NCBI GenBank assembly: GCA_003532715.1
Contig: DOEZ01000585.1
Coordinates: 1-9,554, forward strand
Length of the DNA: 9,554 nt
Reading direction: 5' to 3'
From: Planctomycetaceae bacterium
Lineage (GTDB): Bacteria; Planctomycetota; Planctomycetia; Pirellulales; Thermoguttaceae
Part shown: piece by piece, positions 1 to 6,021 of the stretch
Layout of the letters: each line of letters opens with the position of its first letter
How positions within the stretch are numbered: position 1 is the stretch's first letter
The notes under the pieces: generated by a model
Database searches by the model: none
Seen by the model: only the letters and a program-made list of their open reading frames with translations
Told to the model about the DNA's origin: nothing
Translations under genes and position numbers: made by a program

Positions 1-19
1 CGACCCGCCCTACGATTGA
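1..19 (+). CDS. possible 3' end of an upstream gene (partial)
   Basis: One frame reads Asp-Pro-Pro-Tyr-Asp and then a TGA stop at 17-19, which would be a plausible C-terminus of a gene entering from the left edge on the same strand. The stop lies 18 bases before the Shine-Dalgarno sequence of the next gene, a spacing that would suit an operon. Only five codons are visible, so neither the reading frame nor the existence of this gene can be proven from the window. Confidence 0.25.
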
Positions 20-47
20 TGAATATTGAAGCAAACGAGGAGGCGTT

Positions 48-1400
48 ATGCCTATTTCTCGCCCGATCGAATTCGTCCCGCCCGAGGTGGTCTACCGCCG
101 CGAGCCGTTGCCGGACGAGCGGAATGCGTGGTTTCCGTGGAAGGAGGCGGTCGAGGCGGTCTCGCTGCCTGAATCGAACGAGGATGGCACGGACCTCATA
201 AGCCGGCTTTTTTGGGGCGACCCCGAATCGGGCGAACCGGTCAACATCGAAACCGATTCGGAACGTGCTTATGTCGCGGAACTGCTTGAACGCAATCGGC
301 GGGTGCTGGAGTTGGTCGACGAGGGGATTCGCCGCGGCCGGTTTTGGAGTCCCGACTGTGAGTTCGAGGCGGTACGGGATGACAATGTCAGTCTGCTTGA
401 AAGTGGCGATGTCGTATTCCGACTCGTACCACGGGTTCGGACGCTACTCGCTCTGCGCACCAAGCTCGCCCGTGCTCAACGCGACTTAGACTCGGTCGCC
501 GACCGGCTTATCGATTTTCTTCGCATTGGGAATATCATTTGCACCAGCGACTCTTCGAGCATCGACTTCATTCTCGGTGTCGGTTTTCAGATGGGGGGAT
601 ACAGCCGAATTCATCGACTTGTCTCTCAAGAGAATCTTCCGAGACACATCTTGCAGAGACTTCTCTCGGCGACAATGGACCAACACGTAACCAACGAAGA
701 CGTGATCCGATGCGTTTGCGTCGATATGGTTTACGACGGGTTGAACCGGATCGATCAAGTGCCCGAGTCGGCCGACTTCGACACGGTGTTCGAGCACGTC
801 GTTCGCCTTCACTACTACAATGATCTTTCGACAGCTTTGTTCTTCGCGGATGAATGCGGCGAAGACTCAGATTCGGTTAGTACCCTTCAGCAGCAGATCG
901 AGTGGCGTCGCGAGAAACTGCGATATCTGCTGGAGGGACATCCTTGTCTCTTTGCGAAGAAAAAGACGGCCGAGTTTTTCGGCCAGCAGGTCCTCGATTG
1001 GGCCAAGCGATTGCGAGCGTCAGACAGCGAATCGAACGGCATGCTCCCGAGCGGCAACGACGACCCACACGGCATCTTCAAAATCTGGCCCGCTCAGCTA
1101 CAACCCGGCGTCGCCATTAGCTTGCTGGGTGATTCGGATTTCGCTCGCGAGCACCGTAGAATGGTTGAGGAAGTAATTGACACCGAAGCCGTGGAAGGAT
1201 GGCAGCAGTGGGCCAACCCGCCCACCGATGCTGAACTCGAAGCGGCACGAGGAGAACTGCGAGCAATCGACAACCCGATTGGGCGAATGCTTGTCAAAAC
1301 AACGATGAACCCCATAATAGGTGTGATATCGACGAATCAGCTTCGCGAGTATTCGCGGGAAGCGATTTCGTTACTCCGCGAGCGGCTTGGGCAGGTTTGA
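48..1400 (+). CDS. hypothetical protein, 450 aa, planctomycete-type
   Basis: I do not recognise a named domain. The start is well supported: GAGGAGG at 37-43 lies 4 bases before the ATG, and an in-frame stop at 27-29 rules out an extension. No signal peptide or membrane segment is visible, so a cytoplasmic protein is likely. The N-terminus has an Asn-Ala-Trp-Phe-Pro-Trp-Lys-Glu stretch (26-33). Residues 72-98 and 131-157 are charged and look helical. Later come a His-Pro-Cys-Leu-Phe segment (298-302) and Asn-Pro-Ile-Gly-Arg-Met near the end (409-414). From memory, similar 'N-A-W ... W' and 'N-P-x-G-R' motifs occur in uncharacterised planctomycete proteins that usually begin with a membrane anchor; this one has none. 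That link is weak. Base composition is lower in GC than the next genes (28 of 60 G/C at 601-660 against 47 of 60 at 1921-1980, counted by hand). The gene is surely coding because of its length and start signal; its function is unknown. Confidence 0.85.
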   Translation: MPISRPIEFVPPEVVYRREPLPDERNAWFPWKEAVEAVSLPESNEDGTDLISRLFWGDPESGEPVNIETDSERAYVAELLERNRRVLELVDEGIRRGRFWSPDCEFEAVRDDNVSLLESGDVVFRLVPRVRTLLALRTKLARAQRDLDSVADRLIDFLRIGNIICTSDSSSIDFILGVGFQMGGYSRIHRLVSQENLPRHILQRLLSATMDQHVTNEDVIRCVCVDMVYDGLNRIDQVPESADFDTVFEHVVRLHYYNDLSTALFFADECGEDSDSVSTLQQQIEWRREKLRYLLEGHPCLFAKKKTAEFFGQQVLDWAKRLRASDSESNGMLPSGNDDPHGIFKIWPAQLQPGVAISLLGDSDFAREHRRMVEEVIDTEAVEGWQQWANPPTDAELEAARGELRAIDNPIGRMLVKTTMNPIIGVISTNQLREYSREAISLLRERLGQV

Positions 1401-1420
1401 CGCGAATTCTGGGCCGTGGT

Positions 1421-1549
1421 TTCACCGCAGAGACGCCGAGACACGGAGACGTTCTGGTGGGGCTCGTGGAGCTCGACCCACCCTACACGTCGCCCCCTCC
1501 ACTTTGTCCGGTGATCTCGGTAGAATCATCTCCGTGCCTCCGTGGTGAA
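1421..1549. repeat. imperfect inverted repeat in intergenic spacer
   Basis: The left arm (1421-1450) begins TTCACCGCAGAG and ends ACACGGAGAC. The reverse complement of the right arm (1528-1549) begins TTCACCACGGAG and ends GCACGGAGAT. Allowing one 8-base gap, 18 of 22 positions agree. The two arms face each other across about 77 bases and fill most of the space between the first two genes. From memory, purine-rich 'TTCACCACGGAGACACGGAG' words are scattered in intergenic regions of planctomycetes and other environmental bacteria, so this is probably a degenerate copy of such a dispersed repeat. No clear target-site duplication is visible and no transposase is present. Confidence 0.5.
1456..1482 (+). 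terminator. possible hairpin terminator without T-tract
   Basis: GGTGGG (1456-1461) pairs with CCCACC (1477-1482). Inside it GCTC (1462-1465) pairs with GAGC (1469-1472) around a three-base loop, with a four-base bulge on the right side. The stem stands 56 bases after the stop of the 450-residue gene and could end its transcript. No run of T follows, so it is not a standard intrinsic terminator, and it also lies inside the inverted repeat of the same spacer. Confidence 0.3.
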
Positions 1550-1566
1550 TAGCGTCTCCGTAGCAA

Positions 1567-2964
1567 ATGAAGTCTCATAGCGCAAGACCAGGCCGGCCGA
1601 CGATGTCCGAACCGAGCGAATCCCAACCTGAATACCGTTGTCCCGGCGAATCGGAGTCGATCAGTCGGGCCATGCACCTGGCCCGGCTGGAGGCGTTGTA
1701 TCCGGCGTGCGCCCGGTGTCCCCACAAGGACGACACGGGCCAGGTTTCGTCGCGTCGGGCGCGGCATCTGGCCGAGGTTCACCGGCCGCCCCCCTCCCCT
1801 GCCCTGTTCGACGATGAGGGGATATCGGGCGTGCTTCTGAACGAACTCACCGCGGCCGTGGCGCGGCGCGCGGCCATCGCGTTTGGGCTGCATCTTCGCG
1901 ACCACATCGACCGCGAAGGCTGGCCTCGCGTCGTGCTGGCCGGCGACGCCCGACGGCTGACCTCGCCGTTGGTGGCCGCCGCGGCCGAGGGGCTGCGGTT
2001 CGCTGGCTGCCATGTGACCGACATCGGGCAAGGCACGACCGGATGCCTCGCGCTGGCCATGTGGCAATCGGTATCGGACGGCGGACTGTTGATCGGCAAT
2101 GCAACCGACCGCCACGAGAGGGCCTCGCTGCGATTCTGGCACGCCGGGCGGCCGCTGTCGCGCGGTCATGAGCTGGACGAACTCGAATCGCGATTCCACG
2201 CCGAGGCCAATCGGCCGACTCGCCGGTACGGCTCGCTGGAACGTGTCAGCTTCGAGGCCGAATACCTCGCCACGCTGGCCGGGTATTATCATGGTTTACG
2301 GCCGCTGCGGGTCGTGCTCGACACCGACTGTCGGCCGCTGGTCGAATACGCGCGGCTGCTTGTCGAGTCGCTCGAATGCCGGTTTTTGCACGATTTCGAT
2401 GACCCGCGACCGCTGGCCGATCGGGTCGTGGCGAATCGGGCCCATTTCGGCGTTCGCATCGACGGGATCGGCGAGACGTGCCGCGCCGTGGACGAGCGAG
2501 GCGTTGACGTGCCGGGCGAGAGGTTGTTCGGGTTGATCGCCGGGTATCTGCTGGCTCAAGGCAGGCACCACATGTTTGAGGGCGACGCATCGCGACCGGG
2601 CCAGACGGCTCGCGACATGGCGGACATGACGGCCATGTCCGCCACGTCCACCACCGAGACGGACAATGGGGCAACATCGCCCGCCCTTGTTCTGGAAGAC
2701 GTCGCTACCCCCGAGATGGAGAGAATCCTGCAAGAGCTTGGCTATCGCGTCGTCCGAACCGGCGGGCGGCGCGCGGCAATGCACCGCGCGATGGAGGTCG
2801 AAGTCGCCCCGCTCGGTGCAGGCCCCTCCGGCCGGTTCTGGTACAATAACACGGGCCACATCGTGCCCGACGCCCTGGCAACCCTGAGCCTGCTGCTGGG
2901 AATCCTGAGCCAAAGCGACCGCCCGCTGTCCGACGTTCTCGACGCGACAAGCGGACGAACGTAG
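1567..2964 (+). CDS. phosphohexomutase-like protein, probably catalytically inactive
   Basis: The protein follows the order of alpha-D-phosphohexomutases (phosphoglucomutase/phosphomannomutase) but each functional site is changed. Numbering is from the first ATG. Residues 84-92 (Glu-Gly-Ile-Ser-Gly-Val and following) replace the usual G-T-S-G-I-R-G entry, and 122-153 form the first alpha/beta unit. At the catalytic phosphoserine loop, normally T-A-S-H-N-P, residues 177-184 read Gly-Asn-Ala-Thr-Asp-Arg-His-Glu. The metal loop D-G-D-G-D-R becomes Asp-Gly-Ile-Gly-Glu-Thr-Cys-Arg (299-306). The sugar loop G-E-Q-S-G-H becomes Gly-Ala-Gly-Pro-Ser-Gly-Arg (417-423). The protein ends after domain 3, with no phosphate-binding domain 4. 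A separate N-terminal segment carries Cys48-x2-Cys51 followed by His67-x4-His72, a possible zinc site. No Shine-Dalgarno site decides the start; ATG 1603 (residue 13) or ATG 1672 (residue 36) are alternatives. Mutase activity is unlikely; a sugar-phosphate-binding or structural role is a guess. Confidence 0.8.
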   Translation: MKSHSARPGRPTMSEPSESQPEYRCPGESESISRAMHLARLEALYPACARCPHKDDTGQVSSRRARHLAEVHRPPPSPALFDDEGISGVLLNELTAAVARRAAIAFGLHLRDHIDREGWPRVVLAGDARRLTSPLVAAAAEGLRFAGCHVTDIGQGTTGCLALAMWQSVSDGGLLIGNATDRHERASLRFWHAGRPLSRGHELDELESRFHAEANRPTRRYGSLERVSFEAEYLATLAGYYHGLRPLRVVLDTDCRPLVEYARLLVESLECRFLHDFDDPRPLADRVVANRAHFGVRIDGIGETCRAVDERGVDVPGERLFGLIAGYLLAQGRHHMFEGDASRPGQTARDMADMTAMSATSTTETDNGATSPALVLEDVATPEMERILQELGYRVVRTGGRRAAMHRAMEVEVAPLGAGPSGRFWYNNTGHIVPDALATLSLLLGILSQSDRPLSDVLDATSGRT

Positions 2965-3013
2965 AATAGAAGAAGCGACAATCCACACGGCGACGCGCCC
3001 GTCAACCCAACCG

Positions 3014-3066
3014 TCTCAGATTTCAGATTTCAAATCTCAGATCTGAAATCTCAGCTTTCAGATTTC
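3014..3066. repeat. AT-rich repeated words with hairpin
   Basis: This block is built from variants of the seven-base words TTTCAGA and TCTCAGA, some inverted. AGATTTCAGAT (3018-3028) pairs perfectly with ATCTGAAATCT (3041-3051) around a 12-base loop, an 11-base-pair stem. The block is far richer in A and T than the genes on either side. It may be a transcription-terminating or processed hairpin after the mutase-like gene, or a dispersed intergenic repeat of a kind I recall from planctomycete genomes. Confidence 0.55.
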
Positions 3067-3083
3067 GAACCACCCAATCGCCG

Positions 3084-3120
3084 ATCCCAAATCCCCAAAT
3101 CCCCAAATCCCCCAACCCCA
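3084..3120 (+). repeat. short tandem repeat, unit ATCCCCAA
   Basis: Two exact copies of ATCCCCAA (3091-3098 and 3099-3106) are flanked by a seven-base version with one C fewer (3084-3090), a nine-base version with one C more (3107-3115) and a partial CCCCA. The variation in C count is typical of slippage. The array ends 11 bases before the ATG of the aminotransferase gene, so it occupies the place of its ribosome-binding site. Confidence 0.7.
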
Positions 3121-3131
3121 ATCACTCCCCC

Positions 3132-4244
3132 ATGCCCACTCACTGGATTGCTGAACGGATGAAGTGTTTCGACGCTTCGGGCATTCGCAAAGTCTTCGAT
3201 CTTGGCGCGAAGCTCAAGGATCCGATCAACCTGTCGATCGGTCAGCCCGACTTCGACGCGCCCGACGAGGTCCGCCAGGCGGCCGTCGAGGCAATTAACA
3301 GCCAGAAGAACGGTTATTCATTGACGCAAGGCGCACCGGTGCTGCGCGAGAAGCTCCAGAAGCGAACCGACGAGACCTACGGACACGACGATCGGCAGTT
3401 GTTCGTCACCAGCGGCACCAGCGGCGGGTTGTTCCTGGCCCTGATGGCCTGCGTGAACCCGGGTGACGAAATCATCATCTTCGATCCCTACTTCGTCATG
3501 TACGAGGCGCTGGCTCGCGTGGTCGGCGCCAAGGTGGTTCACGTCGACACGTATCCCGACTTCCAGATCGATCCGCAGCGGGTCGCGGCGGCCATTACCG
3601 ACCGCACGAAGATGATCCTGGTCAACAGTCCGGCGAATCCGACGGGCACGGTGGCCGACGAGCAGAACCTCCGCGCGTTGGCCGAATTGGCCGATCGGCA
3701 CAACATTGTCCTGTTGAGCGACGAGATCTACCGCGATTTCTGCTACGACGGATCTTTCGTCTCGCCGGCCCGCTTTAACCCTCGAACGCTGGTCATCGAC
3801 GGTTTCAGCAAGAATTTCGGGGTTCCCGGCTGGCGGCTGGGCTTCGCACACGGCCCCGGGGCGATCATTCACGAGATGATCAAGTTGCAGCAGTACAGCT
3901 TTGTTTGTGCTCCGCATCCGCTGCAATGGGCGGCGGCGGCCGCGATTGACTTGGACCGTTCCAGCCAAATCGCGGCCTACCGCCGCAAACGCGACTTGAT
4001 CGTCGAAGGGCTGGCCGACCTGTACGAACTGACCGCACCGCAAGGCGCTTTCTACGCCTTCCCCAAGACTCCCTGGGGCACCGGCGCCGAGTTTGTCGAG
4101 AAGGCAATCACGGAATACCGCCTGTTGATCATCCCGGGCAACGTCTTCAGCACCCGCGACACGCACTTCCGCATATCCTACGCAGCCGACGACGCAGTCA
4201 TCGAACGAGGCATCGACGCACTGCGTAAGCTGGCCCGGCGGTAG
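3132..4244 (+). CDS. class I/II PLP-dependent aminotransferase
   Basis: This is a complete 370-residue fold-type I aminotransferase, close in layout to bacterial and archaeal aspartate/aromatic aminotransferases of subgroup I-gamma. It would move an amino group between an amino acid and a 2-oxo acid in the cytoplasm. Visible landmarks are Ile-Gly-Gln-Pro-Asp-Phe (36-41) at the substrate entrance, Ser-Gly-Thr-Ser-Gly-Gly (94-99) for the cofactor phosphate, Asn-Ser-Pro-x-Asn-Pro-Thr-Gly (165-172, with Asn169), Asp197-Glu-Ile-Tyr200 under the pyridine ring, and Ser-Lys-Asn-Phe-Gly at 226-230 with Lys227 as the Schiff-base lysine. Arg347 in His-Phe-Arg-Ile-Ser-Tyr should bind the substrate carboxylate. 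All key residues are present, so the enzyme should be active. The start at 3132 fits the family N-terminus, but no Shine-Dalgarno site precedes it, only a C-rich tandem repeat. The substrate cannot be fixed from sequence, and no biosynthetic partner lies nearby. Confidence 0.95.
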   Translation: MPTHWIAERMKCFDASGIRKVFDLGAKLKDPINLSIGQPDFDAPDEVRQAAVEAINSQKNGYSLTQGAPVLREKLQKRTDETYGHDDRQLFVTSGTSGGLFLALMACVNPGDEIIIFDPYFVMYEALARVVGAKVVHVDTYPDFQIDPQRVAAAITDRTKMILVNSPANPTGTVADEQNLRALAELADRHNIVLLSDEIYRDFCYDGSFVSPARFNPRTLVIDGFSKNFGVPGWRLGFAHGPGAIIHEMIKLQQYSFVCAPHPLQWAAAAAIDLDRSSQIAAYRRKRDLIVEGLADLYELTAPQGAFYAFPKTPWGTGAEFVEKAITEYRLLIIPGNVFSTRDTHFRISYAADDAVIERGIDALRKLARR

Positions 4245-4522
4245 CAAGACAGATAAGCAAGATCCGCCGCAAAAGGGTTTCTCGCACTGACGCGATTGAC
4301 AGAAAACCCCTCGCTTTGGGGAACGCTCCCCGCGAAACACTTGCTCTTCCGCGCGGAATTGCCCAAAATGGGCGTAGGGCGAACCGAGCAAGCGTCTTTC
4401 CGTCGACGGCGGCGGAACGCTGCGGACGATGCCCCAAACGGCACGAGACCCGCATCACGATCCGTCTTCGGCTTTTCGTGGCATCCGATGACCCGAAACG
4501 CGAAGAAAGGAGGACACGACTC
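4245..4522 (+). other. 278-base spacer with several hairpins, candidate structured leader
   Basis: The region between the aminotransferase stop and the proposed DUF1559 start holds no convincing gene. It is rich in short inverted repeats. AGGGTTTCT (4274-4282) can pair with AGAAAACCCCT (4301-4311) with bulges. CCCC (4307-4310), GGGG (4318-4321) and CCCC (4328-4331) can form two mutually exclusive stems. CTTGCTC (4340-4346) pairs with GAGCAAG (4386-4392) and encloses the palindrome TTCCGCGCGGAA (4347-4358) and the stem GCCCA/TGGGC (4361-4373), which together would make a three-way junction. TTCCG (4398-4402) can pair with CGGAA (4413-4417). The first stems may end the aminotransferase transcript; the rest could be a 5' leader. 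No known riboswitch consensus was recognised. Confidence 0.4.
4506..4513 (+). promoter_or_regulatory. Shine-Dalgarno site that points to an ATT start
   Basis: AAAGGAGG is an eight-base match to the anti-Shine-Dalgarno end of 16S rRNA, the strongest such site seen in the window. Nine bases later stands ATT at 4523, in frame with the prepilin-like leader. No ATG, GTG or TTG in that frame lies at a suitable distance after the site. Confidence 0.65.
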
Positions 4523-5533
4523 ATTTCCGACACTCCATCTCGTCGGGGACTTACCCTGGTCGAACTCCTGGTCGTCATCGCGGTCATCGCGGCGCTCGTC
4601 GTCCTCATACTGCCGGCGCTCCAAAGCGTTCGCGAGGCCGCTCGAAGAGCGAGTTGCTCGAACCATCTTCGTCAACTGACGATGGCCTGTTCGAGCTATG
4701 CGGCGGCCCATCAGGAATTGCCGATCGGGCCCATCTATCGGCTAAGCCCCGTTCCGGAGGACACCATCGGCCAACTTTGGAGCACGCACGCCAGAGTCTT
4801 GCCCTACCTGGAGGACCGAAACCTCGACAGCCTTGTCAACATGAAGGAATACTCCTTCCCGTCCAATTCGCCCGCTCGGTTTGTCCATGTCAGTTTGTTT
4901 CGCTGCCCGTCCGACTGGAATCGTCTCGACGATTTCCCCTCGCACCCGCAGTCGACTTGGGGAAGAAACAACTACAAGTGCAGCAACGGCAATGCGGTGG
5001 ACCCCTGGGAGGAGATGGATACGTCCGATGGCTCGCTCCGTTCGGGCAAACCGATCGTTCTCAAGGACTACACCGACGGACTGAGCAAGACGGCCATGTT
5101 CGCCGAAGCGGTTCTCGGCGACGGGGACAATTCCCTGGTGGAAAGCCCGGGCGACTGGTTTCCCATTCCAGTTGTGGACGAAACGCCCGAGGAGGTGCAT
5201 CGGGCGTGCGTCGGCGCGACGCCCACCGTCGGTCCGAATTCCCAGGCATCTCGATCGGGACAGAACTGGGTGTTCAACGACTACATCGCCACCCGCTACA
5301 ACCACATTGTGCCGCCAAACGAAAATAGCTGCGTATTGTCTCCCGACGGCAACATTCGCTTTCCGGGCAATGCAAGCGGGGCAACCACGGCGTCGAGCCG
5401 GCATCCGGGCGGCGCGCTGGTCGGCATGGCGGACGGCGTCGTTCGATTTGTCCACGAGGAAATTGACGTCCGCATCTGGTGGGCGATGGGAACCCGCGCC
5501 GGCGGAGAGGCCATCCCCGAGGGCGACCGTTGA
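4523..5533 (+). CDS. DUF1559 protein with prepilin-type leader and H-X9-DG motif
   Basis: This is a member of the DUF1559 family, abundant in planctomycetes; its members are presumed pseudopilin-like surface or secretion proteins, with no proven function. With the ATT start the product has 336 residues. An eight-residue basic leader ends Arg-Arg-Gly9, cleavage by prepilin peptidase would fall before Leu10, and the conserved glutamate at mature position 5 is Glu14. A hydrophobic helix (10-31) follows, then the family segment with paired Arg and Cys (37-50). Leu-Pro-Tyr-Leu-Glu at 93-97, a Thr-Asp-Gly-Leu-Ser-Lys-Thr-Ala segment (184-191), and His294 with Asp304-Gly305 nine residues later complete the pattern; the end, Thr-Arg-Ala-Gly-Gly-Glu-Ala-Ile, is typical. 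The frame is open upstream to an ATG at 4316, but that would put about 69 unrelated residues ahead of the leader and destroy its type III signal logic. GTG 4478 has no ribosome-binding site. A base error hiding an ATG is the other explanation. Confidence 0.9.
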   Translation: MSDTPSRRGLTLVELLVVIAVIAALVVLILPALQSVREAARRASCSNHLRQLTMACSSYAAAHQELPIGPIYRLSPVPEDTIGQLWSTHARVLPYLEDRNLDSLVNMKEYSFPSNSPARFVHVSLFRCPSDWNRLDDFPSHPQSTWGRNNYKCSNGNAVDPWEEMDTSDGSLRSGKPIVLKDYTDGLSKTAMFAEAVLGDGDNSLVESPGDWFPIPVVDETPEEVHRACVGATPTVGPNSQASRSGQNWVFNDYIATRYNHIVPPNENSCVLSPDGNIRFPGNASGATTASSRHPGGALVGMADGVVRFVHEEIDVRIWWAMGTRAGGEAIPEGDR

Positions 5534-5539
5534 CGTTCC

Positions 5540-5920
5540 CTACTGCCGCTGAGTCCAACTCCGCCGAGGCGGTCCGAATGCGGCGAGAGCCTTCTCCTCC
5601 GTATCATGAATATCGAGAATCTTGTCCAGCGTCGTGATCTGGAAGACCTCCATGATGTTCGGTGAAATGCAACAGAGTTTCAAGTCGACCTTGTCCTTCT
5701 TGCATTGCTTGTGAAGGGCCATGATCTGACCAATCATGGCCGACGCCATAAACCCGACCTTGCTCAGATTCAGCAGCAGGCGCCGGTCGGCCGCGGACTG
5801 CGTCGTTAGACCCTTGAATTCCTCGCCGACCTGTCGGATGACCGTCTGGTCGAGTATCTTGCCATGCAGAAACGAAACCACGACCACGTCCTGCACGTCA
5901 CGAATGTCGAGTATTTTCAT
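5540..5920 (-). CDS. single-domain STAS protein (anti-sigma factor antagonist type)
   Basis: The 126-residue product is one STAS domain, the fold of SpoIIAA and RsbV. Such proteins bind anti-sigma kinases or act in stressosome-like switches through phosphorylation of one serine. The first beta strands (2-18) carry the typical alternating hydrophobic pattern, and Leu-Leu-Leu-Asn-Leu-Ser-Lys-Val-Gly-Phe (48-57) leads to Met-Ala-Ser60-Ala-Met-Ile-Gly, where Ser60 matches the phosphorylated serine. The residue before it is Ala rather than the usual Asp or Ser. Strand Leu-Lys-Leu-Cys-Cys-Ile-Ser (80-86) and helix 88-96 follow, and the C-terminal tail (117-126) is basic. The start at 5920 is set by GGGAGGG (5928-5934), 7 bases upstream; an upstream in-frame ATG (5956) would add 12 residues without such a site. 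No anti-sigma factor, sigma factor or phosphatase is adjacent, so its partner is unknown. It converges on the DUF1559 gene with 6 bases between stops. Confidence 0.88.
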   Translation of the reverse strand: MKILDIRDVQDVVVVSFLHGKILDQTVIRQVGEEFKGLTTQSAADRRLLLNLSKVGFMASAMIGQIMALHKQCKKDKVDLKLCCISPNIMEVFQITTLDKILDIHDTEEKALAAFGPPRRSWTQRQ

Positions 5921-5927
5921 TGCATTT

Positions 5928-5934
5928 CCCTCCC
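5928..5934 (-). promoter_or_regulatory. Shine-Dalgarno site of the STAS gene
   Basis: Read on the minus strand this is GGGAGGG, 7 bases before the ATG at 5920. It decides between that start and the in-frame ATG at 5956, which has no comparable site. Confidence 0.6.
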
Positions 5935-5961
5935 GACGACCAAGATCCGGAACCAACCGCC

Positions 5962-5990
5962 AGTCTGGCCTCTGCGAGCGACGCTGTCAA
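5962..5990 (-). promoter_or_regulatory. possible sigma-70-type promoter for the STAS gene
   Basis: On the minus strand a perfect TTGACA (5985-5990) is followed after 17 bases by CAGACT (5962-5967), which matches three of six positions of TATAAT. It lies in the 101-base gap between the flavoprotein stop and the STAS start, and a transcript begun just downstream would have a leader of about 35 bases. The weak -10 box keeps this tentative; read-through from the upstream redox operon is equally possible. Confidence 0.3.
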
Positions 5991-6021
5991 CGGTCCCGAC
6001 AAGAATCCCGAGGCGGCCACC

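Noticed and set aside
1483..2292. Long minus-strand frame across the mutase-like gene
   Set aside because: The plus-strand frame has a recognisable fold order; the opposite frame has no motif or start signal.
3084..3120. Tandem repeat as a CRISPR array
   Set aside because: The units are 7-9 bases long with no spacers and no cas gene is near.
4236..4269. CGGCGG/CCGCCG inverted repeat around the aminotransferase stop as a terminator
   Set aside because: The six-base stem encloses a 22-base loop and lacks a T-tract; such pairs arise easily in GC-rich DNA.
4296..4301. TTGACA as a -35 box upstream of the DUF1559 gene
   Set aside because: At a spacing of 17 bases only a GGGAAC is found, and no TATAAT-like box lies within the usual range.
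3318..4391. 357-codon minus-strand frame opposite the aminotransferase
   Set aside because: It is the antisense shadow of a gene whose catalytic residues are all identifiable.
4316..4522. Upstream ATG extension of the DUF1559 reading frame
   Set aside because: It would place about 69 arginine-rich residues before a canonical prepilin leader and it ignores the strong Shine-Dalgarno site at 4506-4513. The sequence there is full of inverted repeats and looks non-coding.
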